A DNA stretch of 64,000 nucleotides, from contig JAFDZW010000001.1 in assembly GCA_018266755.1 (NCBI GenBank), forward strand, positions 397,635 to 461,634, given 5' to 3'. The notes under the pieces are model-generated. The model was not told where the DNA came from. It worked only from the letters and a program-made list of their open reading frames with translations, and made no database searches. Both the position numbers and the translations under genes were made by a program. Source of the stretch: Bacteroidota bacterium (GTDB taxonomy: Bacteria; Bacteroidota; Ignavibacteria; Palsa-1295). This document shows positions 34,686 through 43,170 of the stretch, piece after piece. The stretch's first letter is position 1; each line of letters opens with the position of its first letter.

Positions 34686-34693
34686 CAAATATA
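34686..34693 (-). promoter_or_regulatory. putative -7 promoter box TATATTTG in a 249-base gap
   Basis: The gap 34512-34760 holds no gene that I can support. This box on the minus strand is the only signal seen; it would give the lipoprotein mRNA a leader of about 170 bases. Confidence 0.35.
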
Positions 34694-34760
34694 CGTACTA
34701 TTTACTCATGACCCGCACTTTTATCACGTCATTGTCACATTATCCAATTTAGCGCGTCAT

Positions 34761-35201
34761 TCACTCAGGGTTCGTGTTGGCATTGGTAAACATGACCGGA
34801 GACCAGTGGTTGCCGTGGCAGACGGAATCGAACACGGAGTCGAACACAACGTAGGAATGGAGAACCCTCCCCGCGAACACCGGGTACACTGTCCGATGTA
34901 CTTGATACACATCGCTTGTATCGAGTCCGTACACCTTCAGCGTGTCGATCATCGTTTGGTAAATCGCGATCGCCTTGTTGGTATCTACGTATGCGCCGGC
35001 AAGCTCAGTAGTGTCCTTGAATCCGAGCCTGAGATCGCCTCCGCGAACAAACTCCTTCAATACGTCGATCGAGCGTTCATATACGGTACGCTGATCAGCA
35101 GGAGGAGTCGGTGTCGATTCGTTCCGAATACCTACCACGATGCTGCCGGCCAGAACAACACTGCAACAGTAGAGGGCGATTTTGTCGTATGTACGGTTCA
35201 T
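34761..35201 (-). CDS. hypothetical exported protein in papain-like protease locus
   Basis: 146 residues. An N-terminal hydrophobic segment (IALYCCSVVLAGSIVVGI) suggests export or membrane anchoring. The remainder is mixed alpha/beta with no recognised motif; one feature is the near-repeat VVFDSVFDSVCHGNHW. It starts 8 bases after the papain-like protease stop, so the two are almost certainly co-transcribed, and it could be a chaperone, inhibitor or partner of the protease (inference). Confidence 0.65.
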   Translation of the reverse strand: MNRTYDKIALYCCSVVLAGSIVVGIRNESTPTPPADQRTVYERSIDVLKEFVRGGDLRLGFKDTTELAGAYVDTNKAIAIYQTMIDTLKVYGLDTSDVYQVHRTVYPVFAGRVLHSYVVFDSVFDSVCHGNHWSPVMFTNANTNPE

Positions 35202-35209
35202 TCGTGCCT

Positions 35210-35944
35210 CTATCGTAGTCCCACAATGTACACTGCTCCCTTCGAATTCATTATCGCACCGTTGCTCCAGGGCGAATAAGACCGGGAAGTGTAGTTGAAA
35301 TTATTGTATGCGATCTGCGCATGTTGCCCCGCCTTGCCGAATGTGCTTTGCGGCCACGTATCGTTGATCGAAACCCATCGGCTTGTGCCAAGGTGCTCGG
35401 TGGTCGCGTATCCGTCGGCTACCATAAAGTGGGAGCCCGCGTGTGCGCTATCGAACTGATCTACCGGCCCCGCATTCCATTGGAAGATTACGGGCTGATT
35501 TCGATCGATGGCCGCCAGGATCGTATCCCACGGACAAGAACTGGGCGAGCGTAGTGCGTACTTGGGCAGAACATTCATGCTTGCCAAATACGGAACAAAG
35601 AAAGGATACCCTTGCATATTATACTGATCTGGTACCGAATCTCCATGGCACATGATGCTCGCGGTGTCGGCCAGCATTGAATCGCGGTAGGTCGGCGGAG
35701 CGAAGAGAGTCGTGTAATAGAGGATGTAGTTCTCACGGGCAAGCGAGCATTGATTCCACGAGCTATCGCGAAAATACCGCATGACCATCTCGGTGCACCC
35801 CGCCCAACAAAGCTCATCACTATGCTGAGAAATGATCGGGACGCAAAGCTGAAGTTGGTGTATCGGGGGCCGCTTTGGCTGCGGCATCCCTGAAAATGCG
35901 GTCAATGCAACGAGCACGACCCAGATAGCCTTCATTCGCATCAT
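35210..35944 (-). CDS. secreted papain-like cysteine peptidase
   Basis: About 244 residues. Three in-frame ATGs at 35944, 35941 and 35935 precede the signal peptide (MKAIWVVLVALTAFSGMPQP), so the exact start is open. The fold is recognised from QHSDELCWAGCTEMV (oxyanion Gln and nucleophile Cys), GSHFMVADGY (catalytic His) and VSINDTWP (Asn/Asp), in the order of papain-like and C39-like peptidases. It should act outside the cytoplasm. Neighbours are a hypothetical exported protein, a Cys-Gly-Gly lipoprotein and a repeat protein ending Cys-Ala-Gly-Gly, which are possible substrates. Confidence 0.82.
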   Translation of the reverse strand: MMRMKAIWVVLVALTAFSGMPQPKRPPIHQLQLCVPIISQHSDELCWAGCTEMVMRYFRDSSWNQCSLARENYILYYTTLFAPPTYRDSMLADTASIMCHGDSVPDQYNMQGYPFFVPYLASMNVLPKYALRSPSSCPWDTILAAIDRNQPVIFQWNAGPVDQFDSAHAGSHFMVADGYATTEHLGTSRWVSINDTWPQSTFGKAGQHAQIAYNNFNYTSRSYSPWSNGAIMNSKGAVYIVGLR

Positions 35945-36021
35945 AACGTTCGCACACAAGAACTTAGGGAAGGGCGGATGTTCACATCACGTCCTTCCCA
36001 TGCAATAATCTATTTCTTGCA

Positions 36022-37011
36022 TCAGTGCCCACCGCCTCCTGCACAGGAGATTGTAGTCGTGATCGAGTCTGTACCGGCTCCGCCAGTAGGGGCAGTAGTA
36101 AATGTGACCTGGGAGTATGCGTTATTCCAGGCACATGTGATTCCCATGTAGTTATACTGAGCGGTGAGGGAATACGTACCCGGGGGTAGGTTATTCACTG
36201 AAGTCACTACAATGTTGTTGATCGAGAACACCCAACCGACCGGAGCACAGGTAAACCACGTTGATGATCCGTTATTCCCTACCAACAGGGTGGTCCCGGA
36301 GACTTGGAATGTGACGGCCCCGGAGCCATCTGCGGAATTATAGGAGCCGACCGTCACAGTGATCGATTCGGAACCACACATGAAGGTCAGTATGCCTTGG
36401 CCCGGAGGGAATATGCAGGCTGTTGCCGGCGCGCCGTTAAACGTTGCGCTGTACGTCCAGTTTCCTGGTCCGACATACGAGTACTGGTTCTGACCGTTTG
36501 CCGACCAAACGCCCTTGCCGCTGTTATTTACCGCTCCACCTGTGGTACCTGTCGGAGTAATGGTTAATACCCAGCCTGGGGCGGGGATCGTACAGGTGCC
36601 TTGCGCTTTTGTACTGGTAATCGTTACACCAGTCGTCCCCGAGAGAATAACCGCCATCATAGTAGTCCCAATCGTAACCGTGACTGTCTGGCTCGTCGTT
36701 GGGTCAGTGAAAGTGATCTGTCGACTACTGGGGTTGTACGAGCAAGTCGCAGGCGTGTTGTTATTCCCGGCGGCGTTCAACATGGCTGTAAGCGTCCATG
36801 TTCCGACCCCGCTGAGCGATAGCGTGGGGGACAAATTATTCGACCATTGTCCCAGCGTCCCGGTCGCTTGCGAGGTTCCGGCAACGGTAAAGACCCAACC
36901 ACTCGGAGGTTGAATGGTTGCTGATGGCGGGGGGGTGCCTGGTGGCACGGTGATGTTCAGTGCGCCCTGCGGCGTTGGATCAAATACGAATCCTGATGGC
37001 GGTGCTGGCAT
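36022..37011 (-). CDS. Ser/Thr/Gly-rich triple-repeat protein with C-terminal CAGGGGH
   Basis: 329 residues built of about three repeats of ~95 residues, each opening with Gly-Trp-Val-(F/L) (PPSGWVFTV, APGWVLTIT, PVGWVFSIN), passing a Gly-x-W/Y-x-(L/Y)-(T/S)-A strand (GTWTLTAMLN, GNWTYSATFN, GTYSLTAQYN), a central Cys, and ending with (S/T)-(I/V)-T-V/T-T strands. The tail is SITTTISCAGGGGH. No signal peptide is present at the ATG at 37011, and an in-frame stop lies 9 bases upstream, so the start or secretion route is unclear. The repeats look like immunoglobulin-fold surface modules. TATCTTTG at 37119 may be the promoter. Confidence 0.65.
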   Translation of the reverse strand: MPAPPSGFVFDPTPQGALNITVPPGTPPPSATIQPPSGWVFTVAGTSQATGTLGQWSNNLSPTLSLSGVGTWTLTAMLNAAGNNNTPATCSYNPSSRQITFTDPTTSQTVTVTIGTTMMAVILSGTTGVTITSTKAQGTCTIPAPGWVLTITPTGTTGGAVNNSGKGVWSANGQNQYSYVGPGNWTYSATFNGAPATACIFPPGQGILTFMCGSESITVTVGSYNSADGSGAVTFQVSGTTLLVGNNGSSTWFTCAPVGWVFSINNIVVTSVNNLPPGTYSLTAQYNYMGITCAWNNAYSQVTFTTAPTGGAGTDSITTTISCAGGGGH

Positions 37012-37118
37012 GGAGAGTCAGTGAATAAAGATGATGCCTTGCGTGCGGACAGCCAACTCTGTGGCGCGGTCTGCTTGGTCCGCCAGCAAGATGAAAAGGA
37101 TAGAGCGAAACCGCAGGA

Positions 37119-37126
37119 CAAAGATA
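37119..37126 (-). promoter_or_regulatory. putative -7 promoter box TATCTTTG
   Basis: On the minus strand, 107 bases before the repeat-protein ATG at 37011; fits TAnnTTTG. Confidence 0.35.
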
Positions 37127-37234
37127 CTACGAAAGCCTTCCATCTCCAAATATTCGGCTCGCGCCAACCGTATATGGTGATCGGGAATCCCTCCGAATTC
37201 CCCGAGGTTCCTCCACCATCACCAGAACCACTTG

Positions 37235-37738
37235 ATGGGCACCACCCTCAACATTCGCCTCTGGACCGACACCGACGATGTTTCGGCGCTGACCGAGATG
37301 CTGCATCGCGCATACAAGCCGCTGGCCGATATGGGGTTGCGCTTCCTTGCCACGCACCAGAATGATACGATCACACGTGAGCGTGTGAGCGCGGGGAAGA
37401 CGTTCTTGGGCGAAGTCGATGGGGTTGTGATCGCGACCGTCACGCTCGTCGCACCGGAAGATGCGGGTGGATGTCCATGGTATGACAGGCCGGAGGTCGC
37501 GAGCTTCGGTCAGCTCGCCGTCGAGCCGCATTTGCAAAAGCAGGGGATTGCAGCGAAGCTCCTCGATCTCGTCGAAGCAGAAGCAACAGCGATGGGCGCT
37601 GCCGAGATCGCACTCGATACAAGCGAGGAAGCACATCACCTTATCAACTACTACGCAAAGCGGGGATATCGGTTCATCGAATACACCCAGTGGCCCGATG
37701 TCAATTACCGCAGCGTGATCATGAGCAAAACATTGTGA
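37235..37738 (+). CDS. GNAT-family N-acetyltransferase
   Basis: 167 residues from the ATG at 37235 (MGTTLNIRLWTD). The acetyl-CoA-binding region is FGQLAVEPHLQKQGIAAKLL, with the Gln-x-x-Gly-Ile-Ala pyrophosphate loop, followed by ALDTSEEAHHLINYYAKRGYRF, which is the usual motif B with a Tyr. Acceptor unknown. The following DUF2851 gene starts at a GTG that overlaps its stop by four bases, indicating translational coupling. Confidence 0.88.
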   Translation: MGTTLNIRLWTDTDDVSALTEMLHRAYKPLADMGLRFLATHQNDTITRERVSAGKTFLGEVDGVVIATVTLVAPEDAGGCPWYDRPEVASFGQLAVEPHLQKQGIAAKLLDLVEAEATAMGAAEIALDTSEEAHHLINYYAKRGYRFIEYTQWPDVNYRSVIMSKTL

Positions 37739-39078
37739 GCCGTTCTGTCAGAGAGTCTATTCTACAATTGATGTGGCGCGAGCCGAAGCGGTACCTCATC
37801 GCATCTCCTCGCCTCGCAGACGGCACGCGCATCGACATACTCCATCCCGGCGACTTCAACGATCATCGCGGCGGCCCCGATTTTCTTGGCGCGCGCATCG
37901 CAATCGACGGTATCGTCATCAGCGGCGACATCGAACTCCACCGTAACACGAGCGATTGGGATAAACACGGGCATACATCCGACCCGAACTACGCAGCAGT
38001 CATCCTGCACGTCGTACTCGATGCCGACGAAGAGATCCATCCGCATCTGCCGACACTCCTGCTCCGGGAGAATCTCCGATTCGACGAACGCTCGTTCTGG
38101 CAGCGACTCTTCGAAGCGCGATACGCGCGTGCGCCGGAATTGCCGTGTTATCCGCATAACCTCGCCGTACCGATGAAGCGCAAGCGTGCGCTCATCGCAC
38201 AAATGGCGACGCTCCGGCTCGACGAACTGGTGTCGCGATATGAGTGTGGTTCGCATGAGGCGCTGCTCGATGCGGTATACGCTCATGTGATGGACGCGCT
38301 CGGATACAGCGAGAATCGTGCGCCGATGAAAGAACTTGCACGCCTCTTGCCACGTGCGTTCTTACAAACCGTTCGTGAGCGTGAGAATGCGGCGTCGCTG
38401 CGCAGCATCTTCGAAGCGTTGTATTTCGGTGTGGCGGGATTGCTCGATGCGCCATCGGAAGCGTATTCGAGCGAGACAAACGAATATCTGCTCGATCTCG
38501 GCGCGAAGTGGCAAAGCCTTCAGGTGGATTACGATATCCCTGCAACGCTTGCCCGAAACGACTGGGCATTCTTCCGCATCCGCCCGACAAACACGCCCTA
38601 TCGCCGCGTTGCGCTTGCAGCTTCGCTGGCAGCGCGGTATTTCTCCCGATCCGATTTCTCGCTTGCAGAGGAGTTGCGCTTCGATGACGAAACGAACTGG
38701 TGGCTCACACACACAAGCTATACGAGCGTTCTCGACGAAGCACAGTCGCTTCTTGGCGACGAACGCCTTCGCGCGATCGAGATCAATGTGTTGCTCCCGG
38801 CACGCATCGCTGCACTTCGTCTGCGCGGAACGGACGCTGCATCCGTGACGAACGAGAAGATATTGCGCCGCGAATGGGAAGAGGCACCGTCGCGTTCGAG
38901 CGCAACGTACATGCAAACGATCGAACAAGAACTACTCGAAGGCGAACGACTCCGCACGACAGCAGGCGAACAAGGTGCGTTGCATCTGTATCGTACGTAT
39001 TGCTCATGCGGCAGATGCGCCGAGTGTCCGGTCGGGAAGCAGTTGATCGAGGCGGGATGGCAGGCGCCGCTCGCATAG
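37735..39078 (+). CDS. DUF2851 family protein
   Basis: 447 residues from the GTG at 37735, which overlaps the GNAT stop (GTGA); an upstream in-frame GTG at 37690 would place 15 more residues inside the GNAT gene. The N-terminal part RIDILHPGDFNDHRGGPDFL and GDIELHRNTSDWDKHGH carries the conserved His/Asp pattern of DUF2851, a family mostly found in Bacteroidetes/Chlorobi; the C terminus holds a Cys cluster CSCGRCAECP that could bind a metal. Function unknown; the acidic/His core looks nuclease-like, but that is inference. Confidence 0.85.
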   Translation: MSRSVRESILQLMWREPKRYLIASPRLADGTRIDILHPGDFNDHRGGPDFLGARIAIDGIVISGDIELHRNTSDWDKHGHTSDPNYAAVILHVVLDADEEIHPHLPTLLLRENLRFDERSFWQRLFEARYARAPELPCYPHNLAVPMKRKRALIAQMATLRLDELVSRYECGSHEALLDAVYAHVMDALGYSENRAPMKELARLLPRAFLQTVRERENAASLRSIFEALYFGVAGLLDAPSEAYSSETNEYLLDLGAKWQSLQVDYDIPATLARNDWAFFRIRPTNTPYRRVALAASLAARYFSRSDFSLAEELRFDDETNWWLTHTSYTSVLDEAQSLLGDERLRAIEINVLLPARIAALRLRGTDAASVTNEKILRREWEEAPSRSSATYMQTIEQELLEGERLRTTAGEQGALHLYRTYCSCGRCAECPVGKQLIEAGWQAPLA

Positions 39079-39139
39079 GAACCGATGCATTCGGTGCCCC
39101 GTTGCTCCGCGTTGAAACACATCCATCATCCCGAACCGT

Positions 39140-39613
39140 ATGAATATCCGCTCCTCGTTCTTCGTCGTCGCGTTGGCCAGCGTATTGATTGCATCATGTG
39201 CGAAGCAAGAGAACAAACCCGCTGAAGACACGCTGAAGGTCACCGGCGATCCGCGCGACCCGATCATACAAGCGGTCAAGGCGCTCAATGCGCAGGATAC
39301 AGCGGCGTATGCGAAGACGCTGAACCAAACCCAACTCAAGTTCTTTCGCGAGAATGCTGCGGCGATCACACGCGGAATCGGTTTGCTCAAGGGCGAGACG
39401 TTGACCCCGAACATCATCTCCAGCCGGTTAGATAGCACCGCAAAGAATGTAGGCTTCGTGAAATTCTCAATCACGGCAGACGGGCCGGTGAAGGTGACCG
39501 GCGACACCATCGAACAGCAAGTATTTTTCGAGGACGGAGCCTGGAGGCAGCAATGGATCTTCGCCGCCCTTCGGCCGGTGATGCAAGCTGTCCAGCCAAA
39601 GCAAAAGAACTAA
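39140..39613 (+). CDS. small lipoprotein, DUF4878-like fold possible
   Basis: 157 residues with a clear lipobox (VLIASC, Cys 20) and therefore an outer- or inner-membrane lipoprotein. The rest (DPIIQAVKALNAQDTAAYAKTL ... FFEDGAWRQQWIF) has the helix-then-sheet pattern of NTF2/DUF4878-type small lipoproteins. No catalytic residues are evident. It is followed 26 bases later by a palindromic terminator shared with the tRNA on the other strand. Confidence 0.7.
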   Translation: MNIRSSFFVVALASVLIASCAKQENKPAEDTLKVTGDPRDPIIQAVKALNAQDTAAYAKTLNQTQLKFFRENAAAITRGIGLLKGETLTPNIISSRLDSTAKNVGFVKFSITADGPVKVTGDTIEQQVFFEDGAWRQQWIFAALRPVMQAVQPKQKN

Positions 39614-39639
39614 GCAATACAACAACCCAGGAAATGAAA

Positions 39640-39659
39640 AAGCCGCCCTTGGGCGGCTT
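39640..39659. terminator. bidirectional terminator
   Basis: Palindrome AAGCCGCCC-TT-GGGCGGCTT. On the minus strand it is followed by TTTTCATTTC, ending the tRNA transcript; on the plus strand it is followed by TGCTGTTTT and ends the lipoprotein mRNA. Confidence 0.88.
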
Positions 39660-39669
39660 TGCTGTTTTG

Positions 39670-39742
<73 letters not shown>

Positions 39743-39882
39743 ATTCATTGGAGCGCGTTATTAACACCTATGAGCGTCCGGAAGGTTTCCAGCGAAATGA
39801 TGGAAAATCGGATTTTTGGATGTTGCGTCTTCTATGTTGAATTCGGTTGGTTGCAGCGGCTTGGGGCAGCAGTTTACACAGA

Positions 39883-39966
39883 CGTCATTCTGAGCAACGC
39901 GAAGAATCCCTTTGACGGAGCCTCAGAGGGTTTCATCGAGGGATTCTTCGCGTTGCTCAGAATGAC
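39883..39966. repeat. interspersed palindromic repeat, copy R3
   Basis: Arms start CGTCATTCTGAGCAACGCG and close with the inverse CGCGTTGCTCAGAATGAC. Relative to R2, GAAGCG has changed to AACGCG on one arm and CGCTTC to CGCGTT on the other, so pairing is kept. Confidence 0.92.
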
Positions 39967-40011
39967 ATTAATGGATGCAGTCACTATTGGGCAGCTTGTG
40001 GTCCGTGGTTG

Positions 40012-40059
40012 GGCCTCCTGCGTTTCATCGAGGGATTCTTCGCTTCGCTCAGAATGACG
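40012..40059. repeat. interspersed palindromic repeat, half copy R4
   Basis: Only the loop (GCCTCCTGCGTTTCATCGAG) and right arm ending CGCTCAGAATGACG remain; the left arm is missing. R3 and R4 together fill most of the gap 39743-40157, which holds no gene. Confidence 0.88.
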
Positions 40060-40157
40060 GTAGGGAAAAAGTAAATACCAAGCTACAACCGGCCGGTTCG
40101 TGGCTTAACCTATTCTCGGTTCTTACTGTTATCTCACTTCTGGAAATTAGTACCATT

Positions 40158-41393
40158 GTGCCGGCGCCGCAGACCACGACCCACAATCCGCAACCTGACC
40201 TCGAGCGCGACCTGCGCCGCGAACGATTCGCGATGCGGTCGCTGCTGGAATTTGCACGTACGCTCACGCCGGATCTCGGTCCTGTCGGGATCCTCAAGAG
40301 CATCCAGCGTACGATCATGGGAAAGGCGCTTATCACCGACGGGTTCGCATATCTGAGCGACGGCGCAGATGTCGGTGAACGCCGCTACCGGCTCGTCTCG
40401 CATTCCGGTTTGCGCTCGTTCCCATTCCCCGAGACGATCACCTTCGAAGATTTGGAAACGTGGCTATTCTCGCCGCCCGAAGGCGTGCGCACGACGCTGC
40501 CGGTATTCGATTCGGAGCAGAACGATATTCTCGCATTTCTGGGATTCGGAAAGCCGCTCGTCGGGACGACCGACCTCGGCGAGGAAGGAAATTATCTCGA
40601 ATCGCTTTCGCTGTTGGCGGGGATGGCGATCACGAATGCGCGGCTTTTCGAAGCCGAACGCGAACGCGAACGCCTCGAAGCGGAACTTCGCCTTGCGCGC
40701 GAGATTCAACAATCGTTGCTTCCGGCACAGCTTCCGCATCTCGACGGACTTGCATTCGAAGCGTTCAATAAACAGAGCGAACTCGTCGGCGGCGATTACT
40801 ATGATGTCATTCCGCTCAGCGAGGATCGTGCGCTACTAGTGATTGCCGATGTGGTGGGCAAGGGCGCAAGCGCCGCGATCCTGATGTCGAATGTGCAGGC
40901 CTCGCTGCATGCGCTGGTGCCGCAGTTGCGCGGCGGACAAACGACGCTCGAAGAACTTGCGGCCACACTCAATACCCTCATCTACGAGAGCACTACAGCC
41001 GAGCGGTTCGTTACGGCGATTCTTGCAATCGTCGATACTTCGGCCAACGAGCTGCAGACGATTGTGTGCGGACACCCGAGGCCGATCATTTCTCGCGATG
41101 GGATCACCGAAGAAGTGCCGACCGGCGGTCTGCCGCTCGGTGTGTTGCCCCGAGCGGAGTATAGCTCGCATTGTTCCCGGTTCGCGAAGGGTGCACTGGT
41201 GTTCCTCTATACCGACGGGCTTTCGGAGGCTGTGCACCGCACGAATAACAGCCTGCTTGGTGCGCAGGGGGTGGCTCGGCTGGTCTCCGAGCTCGCTAAC
41301 CAACCGGACGTCGACCTCGCGCACTATCTTGCTGCACCCAAGACCTACGAGATCCGCGACGACCTGACGGTGCTGATGTGTATAAGGAATTAG
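40158..41393 (+). CDS. GAF-like plus PP2C/SpoIIE phosphatase (RsbU-type)
   Basis: About 411 residues from the GTG at 40158. A longer frame back to 39975 is open, but its first residues translate the palindromic repeat R4, so I reject that start. An N-terminal GAF-like sensor (about 25-165) leads through a coiled coil (ERERERLEAELRLAREIQQSLLP) into a SpoIIE/PP2C phosphatase: SELVGGDYYDVI and VIADVVGKGASAAILMS supply the metal-binding Asp/Gly residues, and FLYTDGLSEA and DDLTVL the later ones. Such proteins dephosphorylate anti-anti-sigma factors in partner-switching pathways; no partner gene is adjacent. Confidence 0.85.
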   Translation: MPAPQTTTHNPQPDLERDLRRERFAMRSLLEFARTLTPDLGPVGILKSIQRTIMGKALITDGFAYLSDGADVGERRYRLVSHSGLRSFPFPETITFEDLETWLFSPPEGVRTTLPVFDSEQNDILAFLGFGKPLVGTTDLGEEGNYLESLSLLAGMAITNARLFEAERERERLEAELRLAREIQQSLLPAQLPHLDGLAFEAFNKQSELVGGDYYDVIPLSEDRALLVIADVVGKGASAAILMSNVQASLHALVPQLRGGQTTLEELAATLNTLIYESTTAERFVTAILAIVDTSANELQTIVCGHPRPIISRDGITEEVPTGGLPLGVLPRAEYSSHCSRFAKGALVFLYTDGLSEAVHRTNNSLLGAQGVARLVSELANQPDVDLAHYLAAPKTYEIRDDLTVLMCIRN

Positions 41394-41447
41394 CAAAGGG
41401 AGTCCTTTTGGGGCGGCGGTGTGTTCGTTATCAAAAGGGAATAGAGT

Positions 41448-41651
41448 ATGGCATCAATATTGGTGAACGCACACGGTAGCGCACAGGTGAAGCTGGTTCG
41501 TAGCGTACTAAAGAAGATGGGTATCGAATCGACGGTCCTCTCTGCGAGCGACGCTGAGGACATCGCACTTGGACTGCTGATGTCAAAGGTCGACCGGACT
41601 AAGAAGGTGAGCCGCAGTGCAGTTATGAAGAAGCTTGCCTCGAAAGAATGA
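41448..41651 (+). CDS. antitoxin of a RelE/ParE-type module
   Basis: 67 residues, preceded by AAAAGGGAATAGAG. Its start overlaps nothing upstream, but its stop overlaps the toxin start by four bases (ATGA). A helix-strand N terminus and a basic, flexible C terminus (VDRTKKVSRSAVMKKLASKE) fit a small antitoxin that wraps its toxin and autoregulates the operon. The family is not otherwise recognised; the call rests on size and coupling. Confidence 0.72.
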   Translation: MASILVNAHGSAQVKLVRSVLKKMGIESTVLSASDAEDIALGLLMSKVDRTKKVSRSAVMKKLASKE

Positions 41652-41914
41652 AGGTTGAATTCCTTCAGCAGTTCTTGAAGGACATCGATCGTTTGCAGGA
41701 TCCGGTCGTCCGCGCGGAGTTGGTGAATCTGATAGAGCGGCTAGAGTCTGCCCCTTCTCTTCGCGAGATTCCGCAGGTCAAGAAGCTCAAAGGATTCAAG
41801 ACGGCCTATCGAATTCGCCTGAAACAGTACAGGGTTGGGTTCTACTACGACAATGGTGTGATAGAACTCGTGCGGTGTCTCGATCGCCGCGACATCTACA
41901 GACGATTTCCATAA
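41648..41914 (+). CDS. RelE/ParE-superfamily toxin
   Basis: 88 residues with the fold signature of RelE/ParE/HigB toxins: two N-terminal helices (FLQQFLKDIDRLQDPVVRAE), then KKLKGFKTAYRIRLKQYRVGF with the conserved Tyr-Arg-Ile-Arg strand, and a final ELVRCLDRRDIYRRFP strand-Arg segment. These are ribosome-dependent mRNA endonucleases or gyrase poisons; the basic residues match the mRNA-cleaving branch slightly better. It overlaps the antitoxin by four bases. Confidence 0.85.
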   Translation: MKVEFLQQFLKDIDRLQDPVVRAELVNLIERLESAPSLREIPQVKKLKGFKTAYRIRLKQYRVGFYYDNGVIELVRCLDRRDIYRRFP

Positions 41915-41970
41915 GGCCACCTCTCCGCCTCCAACATTCCAATTACCGTGTCACCCTGCGGTTTCATCCG

Positions 41971-41978
41971 TATTTTTG
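41971..41978 (+). promoter_or_regulatory. putative -7 promoter box TATTTTTG
   Basis: 22 bases before the TTG start of gcvT; fits TAnnTTTG. Confidence 0.4.
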
Positions 41979-42000
41979 CGGTTTCAATATATAGAAGAGT

Positions 42001-43119
42001 TTGAAACGTACACCGTTCTACGAAAAGCATGTCGCCCTCGGCGCCAAGATGGTCGAATTCGGCGGCTTTGAAATGCCAGTGCAGTATCCGAAAGGGATTA
42101 TTGCCGAGCACAAGATTGTCCGCGAAGGCGGCGTCGGCGTGTTCGACGTCTCGCACATGGGCGAGTTCTTCGTCTCAGGCCCCGATGCGCTGGCATTCCT
42201 CCAATATATAACGGTCAACGACGTGAGCACGCTCGCACCGGGAAAAGCGCAGTATAGTGCGCTGCCGTTGCCAAGCGGTGGAATCATCGACGATTTGATC
42301 GTCTATATGATCGAGCCGAATAAGTATATGTGCGTCGTCAATGCATCCACGACCGAAAAGGATTGGGCACACTTTAGCGAGCAGTCGAAACGCTTCGATG
42401 TTACCCTGGTGAATATGTCCGACGAGACCGCATTACTGGCGATCCAGGGTGCGAAGTCGATCGAGACGATGCAGAAGCTGACGGATGTCAAGCTGCTCGA
42501 TATTCCATATTATAATTATGCCGTCGGCAAGATCGCAGGTGTGGATGCGATTATCTCCCGTACCGGATACACCGGCGAGCTCGGGATCGAGATTTATATT
42601 CCCGCAGAGCATGGCGTGGCAAACAAGGTGTGGGATGCGATCTTCGATGCGGGCAAAGAATTTGGGATCGAACCCATCGGTCTGGGCGCACGCGATACGT
42701 TGCGGTTGGAACAGGGCTACTGCTTGTACGGCAACGATATCGACGAGACGACTACGCCGCTCGAAGCCGGACTCGGCTGGATCACCAAGCTCAACAAAGC
42801 AACCCCGTGCCTGGCAGCCGATGCGCTCAAGGCTCAGAAAGAAGCGGGAGTAAAGCGGAAGCTCGTTGGGTTCGTTATTGACGAGAAAGGCGCGATCGGC
42901 CGTCACGGACATCCGATTGTCAACGAAGCCGGTGAGAAGATCGGCGAAGTGACGAGCGGCAACTTGTCGCCGATGAACGGTAAAGCGATCGGCCTCGGCT
43001 ACGTACCGACGGAATGTTCGAAGGAAGGTACCGAGATTACGATCGAAGTACGCGCCGGCAAACGGGCGAAGGCGCTCCTCACGAAGCCGCCGTTCGTCCA
43101 ACCGCACACGAAAGGCTAA
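42001..43119 (+). CDS. gcvT: glycine cleavage system T protein (aminomethyltransferase)
   Basis: 372 residues beginning at a TTG (read as Met, [11 protein letters not shown]), with GAAGAG close upstream; this N terminus matches the family, so I accept the unusual start. Landmarks are [18 protein letters not shown], the folate-site segment [34 protein letters not shown] with the conserved Asp/Arg, and [20 protein letters not shown] near the end. It transfers the methylene group from H-protein-bound aminomethyl to tetrahydrofolate. The other gcv genes are not adjacent. Confidence 0.95.
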   Translation: MKRTPFYEKHVALGAKMVEFGGFEMPVQYPKGIIAEHKIVREGGVGVFDVSHMGEFFVSGPDALAFLQYITVNDVSTLAPGKAQYSALPLPSGGIIDDLIVYMIEPNKYMCVVNASTTEKDWAHFSEQSKRFDVTLVNMSDETALLAIQGAKSIETMQKLTDVKLLDIPYYNYAVGKIAGVDAIISRTGYTGELGIEIYIPAEHGVANKVWDAIFDAGKEFGIEPIGLGARDTLRLEQGYCLYGNDIDETTTPLEAGLGWITKLNKATPCLAADALKAQKEAGVKRKLVGFVIDEKGAIGRHGHPIVNEAGEKIGEVTSGNLSPMNGKAIGLGYVPTECSKEGTEITIEVRAGKRAKALLTKPPFVQPHTKG

Positions 43120-43170
43120 ACCACCTGCCATTCCTCCCTTGGGTCGGAATGACACCGTAAGACAGACACC

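Noticed and set aside
37018-37143. Short minus-strand frame MEGFRSIFVLRF..., in frame with and separated by TGA from the repeat protein at 36022
   Set aside because: I considered a lost signal peptide or stop readthrough, but the likely promoter box (37119-37126) lies inside it, so it is probably not translated as a leader.
37021-37365. 114-codon plus-strand frame starting GTG before the GNAT gene
   Set aside because: It overlaps the N-terminal third of the GNAT gene in another frame and has no family features.
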